From: Metaphire vulgaris
Lineage: Eukaryota; Annelida; Clitellata; Crassiclitellata; Megascolecidae
Length of the DNA stretch: 64,000 bases
NCBI GenBank assembly: GCA_018105865.1
Contig: CM030834.1
Location: 16,464,719-16,528,718 of the forward strand
Direction of reading: 5' to 3'
Positions 38,933 to 50,699 of this stretch are shown piece after piece (within the stretch, counting starts at the first letter, position 1; each line of letters begins with the position of its first letter). Position numbers and translations under genes: made by a program. The notes beneath the pieces were generated by a model. That model did no database searches and was not told where the DNA came from. It saw nothing but the letters and a program-made list of their open reading frames with translations.

Positions 38933-39569
38933 ATTACTATTATACATAGTCTACGACTCTACGCACTCGAATGTAGGCCCTAACGCAAGATGTGGCAAAG
39001 ATAAGTAACTAAAAATCTCGTGAAATTATATTGCGCCTTTGGTTTAGTACCGTTACAGATGCTGATTCTTCATAGGCGCTGGTTCATATCTATTCATTCA
39101 GACCCCAGCTCCCACAGGAGGACCTAGTGAATTTATCCTTTGTTATAAAATTCTATCCCTCTGTAACTCCATAGATACAGTAAGCTGGATCTAGCCTCGT
39201 GGCCTTTTCGATGTCAGTCTGACCATTACAGTTGGTGCTGTCCTGCGGTCATGTGCATGGGATCTGTCAATCGAAATCAATGCAACAACATGGCACCACA
39301 CTCTAAAAGTGCCGCCGGCAATAATTCGACATCAGAAGAAATGACGTTGAAACCGCTCGTGTCGACGACGCGTGATTTGGCTTTAAATCCATAATCCCAC
39401 CGACATCATGACCTTCATCTTCTATGCGCAATGTTTCAATATTTAAAATGTACACGCTCAGTTATAACGTAATGCTTATGTGAGCCAATAGGCCTATAGA
39501 TAATTATGAAGGTCTTTGTCTCCTTGTCGATACTGTATATTAGTCAATATCGTTACGCATTGTCTATAG

Positions 39570-39907
39570 CAGGGGGTTCAAACTCATTTCATATAGCTGG
39601 CCACATAAAAGTCTTTGTGGTTGTTGCGGGCCGGATTTGTACATAGCATTAACGCGAACTACATAGAGTAGGCCTGTGTAAAAACATTTATATGAAAAAC
39701 TGTTTAAAATTTTTTATCTCATTTCTATCGTATTCGTATGCAAAAAATTTGAGTTTCATATTTGTAATCTCCTGTTTTTATATATGTACTTTTGAATGCG
39801 CATTAAGTAAAGTAACTTAGCCTAGGCATAAAGTTTTTTCTTGTATTTAGCCAAATACACGCGGGCCGGATAAAAAGCTTTCGCGGGCCGCATGTTTGAC
39901 ACCACTG
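39570..39907. mobile_element. hAT-type element, CAGGGGGTTCAAACTC family
   Basis: Termini are CAGGGGGTTCAAACTC and CATGTTTGACACCACTG, flanked by GTCTATAG and GTCTCTAG (7/8). Contains CGGGCCGGAT and GCGGGCCGCA blocks as in the element at 52940. The surrounding 39090-39569 and 39908-40671 hold nothing identified. Confidence 0.88.
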
Positions 39908-40671
39908 GTCTCTAGTAGGCCTAATGCTTACGATACACGACCGCACTGTTGTACAGGCATAGTGTGCATTCGTAATATGCGTATGCCTATATGCTAATCT
40001 TTTTATATTTCTGCATATTGAAATTGAAAACCTGTCTCTGTAAGCTTACTCGAACTAAAAAAAAGTATCTGAGAATAGAAAATTATGTGATCGAGCAATA
40101 TAAGGCCTATAACCAAATTGCTCATACATCAAAAATGCTGGCAACAGCCAAGATATGTAATGGTAAATGACCTTAACACATCGGGTGAAATGTAGACGTT
40201 GCTTTTTGCTCTTTCATATTCTTAATCGCCCGATAGGTCATATGGGCCTAATGTATGTGAAAATAGCTGAATTAATTAACGGGTCTTATGTTGAATATCT
40301 GACCGAACAACATTTAGGAAATGTGTTTACAGCATGGTCCTGTCCACTTCTCATCGTGAGCTGGCCTATGCGGGCAATCGCTCACCCACCTCGCCTTCTC
40401 TATCTCGGAAAGTTGGACCAGCGGCGACTGAACTCAAAAGACAAACTGGTCTTTGTCCGCCAATTGAATCGGGTGTCGATATGTCGGCGGATGAGTAGCC
40501 TACGTTGGTTTCTTAAGTAGTCGTCCAATCGCTGGACAAACACAGCTGCGCGTTTTGCACTGATAACACGTTTCAGCTCCCACAGCGTCCATTTGTCAGT
40601 TTCTGGAAAACAGACTCCTCCGCCGAGATCACAAAAAGTACTTAGAAATGAGACAAATTTCACGCATCAAG

Positions 40672-40698
40672 CAGAGGCGTAGCAACGGGGGTATATCG

Positions 40699-40747
<49 letters not shown>

Positions 40748-40866
40748 CTCCAATCCGACTACCTTAAAATTTGTCATGTGTTTTTTTAAGATTTTCAAAG
40801 TTTTTAAAGATTTATACCCCCTAAATCACATTATACCCCCAAATCAAATTTCTGGCTACGCCCCTG
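40672..40866. mobile_element. hAT-type MITE, CAGGGGCGTAGC family with TA core
   Basis: Termini are CAGAGGCGTAGCAACGG and CTGGCTACGCCCCTG, with flanks GCATCAAG and TCATCAAG (7/8). The interior TA run (about 40703-40744) has grown inside the element. Confidence 0.92.
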
Positions 40867-41005
40867 TCATCAAGCTCATATAAAAGAAGAATTGTAGGCA
40901 AGTGCATTCCAAATATTTGTAACCAATGAATAATTATCAGCGACCTGTGTGGATGTTTTGTCGTTTGGTTGGTGTTAATGATTCAGTCCATATTTGCCGT
41001 TGTAT

Positions 41006-41214
41006 CAGGGCCTGTTTTAACGTGCAGTGATACGCAAAAATGTGCAGTGATAAATTGAAAATGTGCAGTGGCAAAATGCAATTTTCTGTGCTCTGTGCAG
41101 TGATAAAATTTCCGGACGACCTTTTTCTCCTTGTTTTTCTACGCAGATGGCCAAAAATTTTCTGAGTCAAGTGCAGTGATCAATTTTCCTTAAAACAGTC
41201 CCTGCGTCGTATCC
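41006..41214. mobile_element. hAT-type MITE, CAGGG(C)CTGTTTTAA family (copy 1)
   Basis: Termini are CAGGGCCTGTTTTAACG and CTTAAAACAGTCCCTG, with flanks CGTTGTAT and CGTCGTAT (7/8). It has repeated GTGCAGTGATAAA motifs inside. A second copy is at 49288-49464. Confidence 0.9.
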
Positions 41215-41319
41215 ATGCAACTGCACGTCGATGCTGATACAGAGAAATCCTAGCGAATCCTACAAGAACGAGACGCGTCTATGCAAAAGCGACTGTAGGA
41301 ACCAACAACTAAAATTTCT

Positions 41320-41399
41320 TTAACCCCTTAACTGGGGATCTCGGATATATCCATCCATTTTACATTGAGTTACAGTTAAATACACGGTTAAGGGGTAAA
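41320..41399. mobile_element. 80-bp TTAA-flanked palindromic element (copy 2)
   Basis: TTAACCCCTTAACTGGGGAT through ACGGTTAAGGGG is the reverse complement of the copy at 38230-38309, including the block ACATTGAGTTACAGTTAAAT. It lies immediately left of a perfect GC-rich hairpin. Confidence 0.65.
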
Positions 41400-41408
41400 A
41401 GGTTAGGC

Positions 41409-41454
41409 AGTCTCCCGCACAGCGCCCCGGACACGGGGCGCTGTGCGGGAGACT
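41409..41454. repeat. Perfect 21-bp inverted repeat with GACA loop
   Basis: Arm AGTCTCCCGCACAGCGCCCC plus G (41409-41429), loop GACA (41430-41433), then the exact complement (41434-41454). The arms are GC-rich in an AT-rich neighbourhood. Confidence 0.95.
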
Positions 41455-41607
41455 ATACGCCGTTAACAGTGAGATGCTAAGAGTCGAGGAATCGTCAGCA
41501 GTCGACGTATACTGTAATTATAATTAAAGCAGTCGCATTTCCGCCATGCCAACGGCTGTTCCTTTCAACTGAATTTACACTTTGAACCATAGACCGCAAT
41601 GAACTCC

Positions 41608-41613
41608 ACTCAA

Positions 41614-41662
<49 letters not shown>

Positions 41663-41695
41663 GACACACGCAGTCACACACACACACACGCACAA
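41608..41695. repeat. CA dinucleotide repeat
   Basis: (CA)n with a few interruptions. Confidence 0.95.
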
Positions 41696-41919
41696 GTAAC
41701 GAGGACATAATATATGTATTTTTATGTCCTCGGTACTTAGGCCTAGTTGTAGGAGGTGTTTCTACGAAGAAAAAAGTGTTCGGAGACAAAACTGAATATC
41801 TCGTTCGGATCATCGCGGTCGGCAGCAGCAAAAGGTCCTCGTAAAGCGTTGTGTAGCCATTGATAAAGCCGCAGTTCCATAAGGGGATATGATGCGGGGA
41901 TATATCCTCTCCTCTAAGT

Positions 41920-42268
41920 CAGTGGTTCTTAACCTTTTTACGATTGCGTAGCCCTGAAGCAAGTATAAGAGAACGAAGTACCCCCTACCAGCGTACCATA
42001 TCCCAGGACAGAAGTTTGTGTTCCGCAATATATTGAAAATAATTATATACTGCAACAAACATTTGTAACATATTTTACACATGCCAAAAAACGATTTTTC
42101 TTTTATTTTCTTCTTTAGTGCAAAAATTTCTACAGCATTTGCATAATGTACATGGTAAGTTGTAGTAAAAGTCTTTAAACAGACTTTATTTCTGGATTAT
42201 TCAGTACCCCCACAACGTACTTCAAGTACCCCCCAAGGGGTGCGGGTACCCCCGGTTAAGAGCCACTG
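41920..42268. mobile_element. hAT-type element, CAGTGGTTCTTAACC family
   Basis: Termini are CAGTGGTTCTTAACC and GGTTAAGAGCCACTG. A perfect duplication CTCTAAGT is at 41912-41919 and 42269-42276. This terminus is shared by Charlie-like hAT elements of many animals (family knowledge). Confidence 0.95.
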
Positions 42269-42477
42269 CTCTAAGTAGTTACCCGGACAATACCCGCATG
42301 AATAATACGCTGGCATTAATCGGCGGGGGCTCCACTTAAAAATATATCCTCAAAATATTTGTTTGGAACAAAAATACCACTCGAATATATAATTCAGCCG
42401 GATATCTTTGCCGTCCAATCAATCAGCTTCCAGGTCAGTAGGTCATCGATCGATTGACTGCTAGGTATTGCGTCCGC

Positions 42478-42953
42478 CATAGTTGTGAAGTTCGAAGAAA
42501 ATTTTTTAAAGTTCGTAAACGTTCAATAAAACTCAAAAAAATAAAGTTCGGAAAAGTTCATAAAAGTTCGAAATTCCAATTTAGTCGTCGTCAGATGACT
42601 CAGTCTCAGAAGACCAATCGGTGTATTCATCGGCATAGCAGATGTTTTCGATCCTATCCACCAGTCGTAAGTGACAATGCACTTTGACAATCTTCTCTCA
42701 ACTGTCTTGCATGCGAATCTGTTGCGTTTTTTGTACGTATAAATTCAAAATTTGTATTATCGAGTGCTGTAACTTACTTACCAGCCAATCAATCACGCTG
42801 CTTCTTGCAGTAACTTCTAAGTTTTAAATTTATAGGCCGGATTTTGCAGTGATAATTCAAATTGACTTTTATGAACTTTAAAGCCTTATCAATAGAGTTC
42901 AAAAAGTTCAAACGATAATAAGGTTCAAAACGCTTGAACGTCACGCAACTATG
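42478..42953. mobile_element. Inverted-repeat element with AAGTTC subterminal repeats
   Basis: Ends are CATAGTTGTGAAGTTCG and TGAACGTCACGCAACTATG. Flanks GCGTCCGC and GCGTCAAC agree at 6/8. Repeated AAAGTTC/GTTCAAAA motifs fill both arms. The interior open frame has no recognisable product. Confidence 0.6.
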
Positions 42954-43571
42954 GCGTCAACTCGATTGGTCATGCGACTGTGTAAAAATCTCTTCGCAAA
43001 ATAATAAATTTCCGAAACGGCATCAATGTACTACTGACCGAAACTTTCTACGACTGCGACGCTTCCTTTCAATCGAAAACGCAGCTTTTAAAACGCACAT
43101 CCGGGCCCGTCTTTATGTGTTGGAAATATGACACTGTGCAAGACCCCGCTCTCTCCAGCCTTTTTATGGTTTAAGGCGTTTAATGTTTAATTTTTTATCA
43201 CGTTATTTTTTTTACCTAGTTCTAGTTCAAATTTATTTCTTCACATTTTTATTTTGCACTCGCAAAGTTTATAAAAGTGATTTTTAAATGTTTTGGTCCT
43301 TCGTACAGATTGTTCATTGTTCCCAGGGACGTCATTGGGGGAGGGGGCAGGGACCGTTGCCCCTTCCTGATTTTTAAGAAACAAATTTTTTCGCGAATGA
43401 TGTGTTTTTCAGTTTTTAAAAAGCAAATTGACTAAGGAGTTGAAAAGACTCACAAATGGAAAGTGTCTTGCCCCCCGTTGAAAACAGTGAGAAGATGTAT
43501 CTGGTTGTTCCTGAACAGCAGACTGTAGGCGGAGAATCAGACTTGGGCTATCAATCATAGTCTACTTCCGT
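42954..43571. other. Intergenic, one possible transposon end
   Basis: CAGGGACGTCATTGGGGG at about 43324 resembles a MITE left end, but the right end was not found. Nothing else was seen. Confidence 0.35.
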
Positions 43572-43924
43572 CAGTGGCGTAACGAGGGCAGAGGGGGCGA
43601 AGCGCCCCAGGCGGCACTTGCCCTAGGGCGGCATTTTCGAGATTTTCTAAAGTTTTTTAATAATTATTAGGGTTTTTTGCTTGTCAGACTTTTTTAGAGA
43701 CTCGATAACTTTTTAAAAAATTTTTGCTTGTCAGACTTTTTTAGAGACTTGATAACGTTGTTTTTTGCTTGTCAGACTTTTTTAGGAACTTGATAATGTT
43801 GTTTTTTTGCTTGTCAGACTTTTTTAAAGACTTGATTGGTAAGGTTTTTTCCAGGAAATTTTGAAGTTTTGGAGGCGGCACTCTTTTCTCGCCCCGGGCG
43901 GCACTTTGCCTCGCTACGCCACTG
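43572..43924. mobile_element. hAT-type MITE, CAGTGGCGTAACGAGG family
   Basis: Termini are CAGTGGCGTAACGAGGGC and CCTCGCTACGCCACTG. A perfect duplication ACTTCCGT is at 43564-43571 and 43925-43932. An internal unit TTTTTTGCTTGTCAGACTTT is repeated four times. Confidence 0.95.
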
Positions 43925-43932
43925 ACTTCCGT

Positions 43933-44634
43933 GTTCAAACACAAGCTTTGTCACGATCGTCGGCTCTTACTAAGTTTTGCTGATTTTATTTAACCTCGTC
44001 TGTGTGGTTAGTTTTAATGGTTACCGTAGTATTAACCTGCTTCTGCCTATATAAATTATATTGTAGATTATTTTACCACTTCAAGGGAGCGCGACATGAG
44101 GTGCGCAGTCTAAGTCCTGTGTCAAAAACGTCTTGAACAGTTAGAGCGATGTGGACATATGATTGTCGACTTTGTCGGCCAGTTTGTCAGTTATTGATTA
44201 AAATTGATCTGAATGATTTGTAAAGAAATGGTGTTACGAGTGACTGCGACTTTAGTCAGGAGTCCATGACTTGGGCAGCTGGGCTCTTCATGTGGGATCC
44301 AGCCCATCCGGGACCCCGTAGGCCGCCAGGTTCCACTGCCACTGTCTGAGCACATCCACATCCGAATTGCAACAGTGTTGTCGTCCGCCATCTTTGCAAT
44401 AGGCGTGATTCCCTTTTATCTTAGAGTCCATCCGCCGACTGTCCGGGGGGGGCACAACGTAATGGAACTCGTAAGGGGATTTGTCCCGGTAATATATCCA
44501 CTAATGATGCTGTACCTAAGTGTTAAAAGGGAAAGCTTCCTTCCCTAATGTCTCCGGAGGACTCAGATTTTTGGACAAACTAATCGTCTTTTGATGAAAA
44601 GAAAAGCGTCGAGATCAATGTACTGTACAATTAC

Positions 44635-44716
<82 letters not shown>

Positions 44717-45980
44717 GACAGAGACAGAGAGAGACAGACAGACAGACAGAGACAGAGACAGACAGAGAGAGAGGAGAATGGTAGATGACGGGAACAGATC
44801 GTGACGGATGAGTAAGGTTACTGAAGGGTAATGGAGAGGTGGAAACTAGAATTGGAAAGGTAGAAATAACGGAACAAGTGACCAGACGAAGAAGCATTTA
44901 TCATTTATGTGATATATAGATACCCCCAAGAATACCTCTAAGAACGTTAAACCATTGTCCATGGTTAAACTCCCAACAGAATACTCCAGAACCACTCCCG
45001 AACTTCTATCAAGCACTGCGATCTGCCTTAGGGCTGTCCATGGGTCCAACCCAACCCAACCCGTGGGTTAACCCAAACCCGGGCCTTCTATGATCTACCC
45101 CGTCGTGGCAGTTTGACTCTACAGAGCCAGACGTCGGTTGACCGAACCAAAACAACTGGTTGATAATATAATCGATCAATCTATGCGGGCCGAAGATATT
45201 CACAATTAATCTCACTGCGTTCGCAACAATAGCAATGCAACTAAGTTGTGAAGTAGGTCTACTGTATATCCGTAACAGCTCAACGATGAAAAAAATTGAT
45301 CGTGCGGGAGATGGTTTCTGAGCGACACTGTGTTACGTCCAAAGTTATTCGTCTTCTTGTCGGACATAATCGACGTCCGCTTCGTAACGTGGACACGTGA
45401 ATAAATTACAACGGTCTCGTCCGTCCGACACAAAGGCTCTCTGCTGGTGTCTGACACTCGGCACTTTGTCATCGGTTACGAGCTTTTGGTCAAAGCGTCG
45501 CAGACGGTTTAGCAACCGATTTCTTTCACCTGTATGCAGGCTGGACCGTCGACATGTTAAAATTCGAAAGGGTTTATATACAAACCCTGCCAAATAGAAC
45601 AAACGTCTTGTGTCAAAGTGTCAGATTGTCGCGTTCCAGGTGTTCCGATTGTGACTAAATACACAATAGTGTCCCTAAGTCACATGAGATCTACTCTCGT
45701 CGTGACAAAGACAAGTCGTTTGAAAAACTGTGATAAAAATTTGATTGAGAAAAAGTAATTGAATTCATAGTCGTGCTCTCGGAAACGGTAGGCAGAGAAT
45801 GACCATTGCTCCAATCGACGTGTATTTAAAGCTTATACGAACGATGGTGGGTCTATCGGAGCCTTCTGACGGTTCTTGCATGGCACATTTTTCTGGTGAA
45901 TTAACGGCAAAGGTCTAGTGTTCGCAAAGACCGAAACATTCACGAATATCATCGTATACGGTAAATGAGTTTGTTGTTAC
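43933..45980. other. Intergenic with GT, GA and CAGA microsatellites
   Basis: Microsatellites at about 44635-44775 ((GT)n, (GA)n, (CAGA)n). A short CCCAACCCAACCC repeat lies near 45050. Open frames at 45212-45602 on both strands overlap one another and carry no domain I recognise. Confidence 0.5.
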
Positions 45981-46174
45981 TATGGAAGAGATAGCGACGG
46001 AGAGATTTGAGGGACGCGTTTAGCAATCATCGCCTGGGCGCGAACGGTTCTTCGGGCCGAAAACTTTTTCGGCATTTATTTTCTGCGGGCGGCAACCGAT
46101 ATATATTCGGCGTTAGAGACTTCGCGACCAGAATTCTTCGCCTGACGATTGAATTGCAGGATGCGCATGTCGGA

Positions 46175-46175
<1 letters not shown>

Positions 46176-46221
<46 letters not shown>

Positions 46222-46222
46222 G
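46176..46222. repeat. CGG trinucleotide repeat in a CpG-rich stretch
   Basis: An uninterrupted (GGC)n run within a GC- and CpG-rich block (about 45980-46400), unlike the surrounding AT-rich DNA. It could be part of a promoter for the candidate exon that follows. Confidence 0.8.
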
Positions 46223-46428
46223 GGGAGGGTTCTTTCATGTGCCGTACGGGGCTGACGCAAGAAGACACGATCGCACAAGGACCGCCGCTTCCTCTTCATT
46301 CGACGCCCAGGTTCGGTGGGTTAACACCGCTCGCCGATTCAGTCAACACCTCGCCCTGGTGCCTTTATTCGGCGCGCGCTTAGAATCGTCTTCTTCTTTT
46401 CACAGTTAAAACATCGCCCTAATATAAT

Positions 46429-46627
46429 ATGGACTGCTGCCTTCGCTACTCGTGTGTTTGCGGCGCTACGCATGCTTTGCACACTCGTGTCTCTCTCTCT
46501 CTCTCTCTGGCGTCACTCTGTCGTCCTTATTTGTCATTAATTGCGCGTAACTTGTCTACCTTAAACATTCGAAATCGGATTCTTTCTTTAGCTGTCGTCT
46601 TAGCAGCCCAGTTGCCGTGTATGACAG
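46429..46627 (+). CDS. Candidate first exon of a secreted protein (low confidence)
   Basis: An ATG-initiated frame whose end is hydrophobic like a signal peptide (RILSLAVVLAAQLPCMTG), followed by a consensus donor ACAG|GTAAGTAAG. The real start may be a later frame position, since the upstream residues are Ser/Leu repeats. The phase matches the acceptor at 46787. No homologue was recognised and no further exon was found. Confidence 0.3.
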
Positions 46628-46786
46628 GTAAGTAAGGGTTCTATTGGTGTTGACTACCGATAAAGAGGTTTTAATGGAGCACCAAATAGATTTTGCATCG
46701 AGCAAAATCCAGCAGTTGTTTTGAAAGGCAAAAAAGACATGTCATGATATTTGTCTATTGCGTTTTGTTCTCTCTTGTTTACACAG

Positions 46787-46872
46787 GTGACTGCAATCTG
46801 CCACAAAATACAAATATATCTGACGTACAGTATAGGGATAGCTTCGAATATCTTGATTTACCCTTGACGCTT
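46787..46872 (+). CDS. Candidate second exon (low confidence)
   Basis: A strong pyrimidine tract and acceptor ttgtttacacag precede GTGACTGCAATCTG. Joined to the previous exon it reads TGDCNLPQNTNISD in frame. Possible donors follow at GAC|gtacag and AAA|gtaaaa; the latter sets the end given. Function unknown. Confidence 0.25.
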
Positions 46873-48288
46873 AATTTTAAAGTAAAAATTTGAATCCATT
46901 GCTAAGAGGCTACAAATTGTACCAACCAGTTTTTCAGAGGAAACAATAATAGTCATCACTGATCACCGGCTGGATACCCCTTTGCTTTGTGCCAGCACCA
47001 AACGAAATGCGATGCTCGGATGTTATTACATAGAAAACAGTCAAAAGCAAAAGTCATCAAAGTCGGGAAGATTGTGTCACTGACTTTGAGCGATTACCAA
47101 CTCATTTTTAAAAATATATAAATAGTACGCCCAAATTGCTGGTCTTCGCAAATTCACAAAGGTTGTTTCGTCTGCATGACTGCGCTCGACGCGAAACGAT
47201 TTTCTTGCAAATTTTAAATATTATTCGTTAATTTTCCATGGCATTCGTTTCGCTATTAGCGGGCTCCAAAAATAATCTGATGTACCTAGAGTAACATTTG
47301 CTTTAAGCCCGAAATAAAGGGATGCATTCGCCTATAGGTTCGCGCGGTGGTATCAGGTCATTAAGCGACCACATTCTCTCTGAGCCGCAACGACCACGAT
47401 GATGATGAATTGATGATGATGACGATGATGACGACGACGACGACATTTCGACTACAGAGGGCGACGACGTTCTGCACTTCTCGGGTTCTGTGGTTTCGGT
47501 CGAAGGGGTCATTCGGTGCTAACAGCACATGCTACACTGCCGTCGATCTCGCGGTGGCATTGTAATTTATTGTTTAGCGAAGAATTCTATTTCGCCTCAT
47601 AGAATGTGTTCGGACTCTTGAATCTATCTCTCCGGCTACCTACTGTGTTCATTTGGGTGGACAATGCATTCTTATGTCAACAGTTGTTGTGACTCTTTTA
47701 CAGTTATAGAAGCTACTAAGAGTCCAAAGATATCTGTGATTGGGGATGACACTGTCCAGTAGCTTGCAGAGAGGGCCGTGGAGGGGCGGTGGCCCATTGC
47801 GCACAGCAGAGGCGCATAGAATGGACTTGACGAACTTTTTCTTGCTAGTCAAGACTTTTTTGCATGAAAATCCTTAAAAATTATTCATTTGGCCCCGGAC
47901 ACACACAATAGGGGAATTTAAAAAAATGACTTGGCGACAGTGTTTCTGCTTTGTCAACACCGATGCCGGACGCCCCGTCCAACATGACTACGGCACCGGG
48001 AGTCCACAACCCGCTGACACTGCCTGCGAAACCATTCAATCAAAAAGACAGTCGTTAATTACTGTATACACAAAAATCCAACACGTGTTCGAAGCAGGTA
48101 ACGCCTGAAGCAAAACTTTGCTGGTCGAATGGCTTCAGAAGCAAAAACTTTTCAATCTATAGCTGTGCATCGTGACGAAGACAACATGCACGTCTAAAAG
48201 TATTCAGACACTGTATTTGCCATTTTCTCTATGTAGGGCCTAATACCTTAGCATTAAATAAAATAGAGGTGTCAAAATCTCGTAAAGC

Positions 48289-48325
<37 letters not shown>

Positions 48326-48998
48326 AGACGAACTGCAGAGGCTGAGAGAAGGAGAGAAAGAAAAGAGGAAGAGGGAGTCAACTAAGTCCAGCGTCGTTTC
48401 TTTGTCCCGTGAGGGGGAAAAGGGTCTTGCATATGACCATTCGTACCTCGATAACACTGATGAAGGAGGGCCGGACGGTGTTTGTAATCCGATGTCAATA
48501 TTTGCAAGGACTCAGATTCGTCCGATGGTCGGTTGTTTGAACAGTGAAACCCGTCCGAAGGGAGTCTACTTAACATCGCCGGTCATAAGTCTACGGCGCA
48601 TTATAGACGGGTTCGGCGTCAACTCTCGAGGTACTACTACTCGAGGGACTAAGGTGCTGATAGCCTTTTATGTGGAAGCATTTGCCGACCGCGGAGCGTT
48701 TTACGCAGAAACGAAAAAAACTTAGGAGACTACGATGCCGAAGGATCGCCCCTTTTGGCACCAAGTAACCGAAAATTACGATAGTTTGAAAATGGATTTT
48801 TCTATTTAAAAAACGAGACATAATTTGAAAATAACAGACAAATATGTTGCGCAAAGCGAGCATCTAAGTCTAATAAAAGAATTAACTCTATCAGAATTTG
48901 AATTTTAGGTTAGACAGTTGTTTGTTTCGCTGTCATCAGGTGACATGCAGCCTCGGTGTAGCTCCAAGGTTTATGAGAACATGATAGTGCTGACACAT
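46873..48998. other. Intergenic, mostly unannotated
   Basis: Contains a GAT/GAC repeat at about 47397-47445 and a GT run at 48291-48324. Open frames such as 47926-48108 and 48291-48725 are microsatellite-derived or featureless. Confidence 0.4.
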
Positions 48999-49163
48999 CA
49001 GTGTTTATTCTAGGCCTTCTCTGGGAGGGAATCCCCCCCAAGGTTTAAAATCCCCCTCCAAAATTTTATATGTTGGCTGGGGAATGGAAATTCCCCTCCC
49101 AAAAGCGTGGAGACTCAGACCTAGTCCCCCCCCAAACATTTCAAAATTCCCCAATGTCAAGGT
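48999..49163. mobile_element. Miniature element, CAGTGTTTATTCTAG family (copy C, right end lost)
   Basis: The left end CAGTGTTTATTCTAGGCC and the interior match the family, but the right end stops at CCAATGTCAAGG. GTGCTGACACAT occurs on both sides. The terminal 17 bases have been deleted. Confidence 0.8.
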
Positions 49164-49287
49164 GCTGACACATTGACATACTGTCTGAACCATGTCGCTA
49201 TATGTCGCTCGAACTCCGCTGCGAATTCACTTTGCGCAGGTACCAACAAATGCTTAATTCTAACCGCTACTCTTACTGCTGTTCTAG

Positions 49288-49464
49288 CAGGGACAGTTTT
49301 AAGAAAAATGTATCACTGCACTAGACTCATAACATTTGTGGACATCCGCTAAAAAAACAAGCAAAGAAGGTCGTCCGCAAAATTTATCGCTGTACAAAGC
49401 ACTGAAAATTGTATTTTATCACGGCACATTTTCATCTTATCACTGCATGTTAGAACAGGCCCTG
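49288..49464. mobile_element. hAT-type MITE, CAGGG(C)CTGTTTTAA family (copy 2)
   Basis: Termini are CAGGGACAGTTTTAAG and TTAGAACAGGCCCTG, flanked by TGTTCTAG and TGTTCCAG (7/8). Confidence 0.88.
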
Positions 49465-50192
49465 TGTTCCAGACTGACTCTATCAGATTTACCTAATTCT
49501 TACGAGTTCTTTAGTCGAAAACAAAACTGCCTGCCCTCTTAAACAACTCTAACTCATGCATTATTGTAAAATAAGCGAGCAATAATTATTAGCGAATTTT
49601 ACAATGACGGTATGAAGCAAAGATTACCACTATATGCCTCGTCTCTGTGTGAATAAAGTCATCAGATGCGACGATTTAGGAGTTAAATATATTAAATAAA
49701 AGAGTTAAATTAAAGAGTTGATATAATTCACTTCAGTGAACGAATAAGCCAAACAGTATTAAACGTTAATGCGACGAAATAGCAGAACCTCTTTTGCACC
49801 CAGCGGCTTTAAATGCAATCCAAATTATGTCGTCTTTCGGAGAGTTTTTCCGTTTTTCTAACTACCGGTAGCGGAAAAACAGCCATCATAATGACGAGAG
49901 AGCAATAATTTTTCACATTTTCAACGTAAAGGCCATTAAACCAGGTCCCCACCGCTAGTGTCTATAGGTGTAGGCCTACGTTCACTTAGAGTATATCAAA
50001 ACGATTAGGTTCCTTAGATAAGGCTTGTCAGTTGCTAGTACAGTAGGACTATTATCTAAAAGCGTCGAACTTGCTGCAGTTTCATCCGAAGTACGCCCAC
50101 TACACAAATATTTGGAGACCTGCATCTGAGCCGATAATAATAAAACAATTCCATTCGAATGTTGATTAACCGACAGATAATTATAATTAGGC
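49465..50192. other. Intergenic, nothing identified
   Basis: AT-rich; no repeat ends, motifs or open frames of note. Confidence 0.3.
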
Positions 50193-50386
50193 TAGTGGCG
50201 GCATGGAGAGCCCGGGAGATCCGTGCCCCCTTATTGAATGTCTACCTTCCCAGTATCACCCCTGTCGGGACCCTATAGTTACTACTACATAGTACATACC
50301 TAGCAACAAATAGTTGGTCCCCCATGCTTAGAAGTTTCCACCTCAACGTCTCCCCCCCCGCTTGCCAAATTCTGGAGCCGCCACTG
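50193..50386. mobile_element. MITE, (C)AGTGGCGGCTCCAGAATTTG family
   Basis: The left end is TAGTGGCGGCATGG, the right end CAAATTCTGGAGCCGCCACTG reversed. It shares CCTAACAACAAAT-type and GGGTCCC blocks with 12083-12250. No duplication was recognised. A G+C-rich transposon-like remnant (GGGCCCC, CCGGACCCCC) follows at about 50500-50700. Confidence 0.65.
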
Positions 50387-50699
50387 ATTGAAATTAAAGA
50401 CGCGGTAGATTTTTCTAAAAGCAGTGGGGGCTGGTTAATGTCCATGAAAACCCAAACATTTTTATCTTCGCTAGGGACATCTTCGACCAGTCGTCAGGCC
50501 CGCCGATAGAGAAATTCCGGGCCCCTGTGCAGACTAAAATTTCTTGACGACCTTTTTTTGCTTGTCAACTTTTTCACGCCGGGCCCCCCTTTTGCTCGCC
50601 GGACCCCCTCTTTAGTGTTATTATTAATATTATTGTTAATTATACATATTCATCATCGGCCCGCCGCCCCCCCCCCCAGACCGCCGGACCTCTGTGCAG

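Noticed and set aside
41409..41454. Rho-independent terminator
   Set aside because: The hairpin lacks a following T-run and bacterial terminators do not apply to this genome.
45212..45602. Overlapping frames of 66-86 codons on both strands
   Set aside because: Frames conflict with each other and none has a motif or splice context.
46149..46409. Poly-Ala, poly-Gly and poly-Pro frames on both strands
   Set aside because: All come from the CGG repeat and overlap in different frames.
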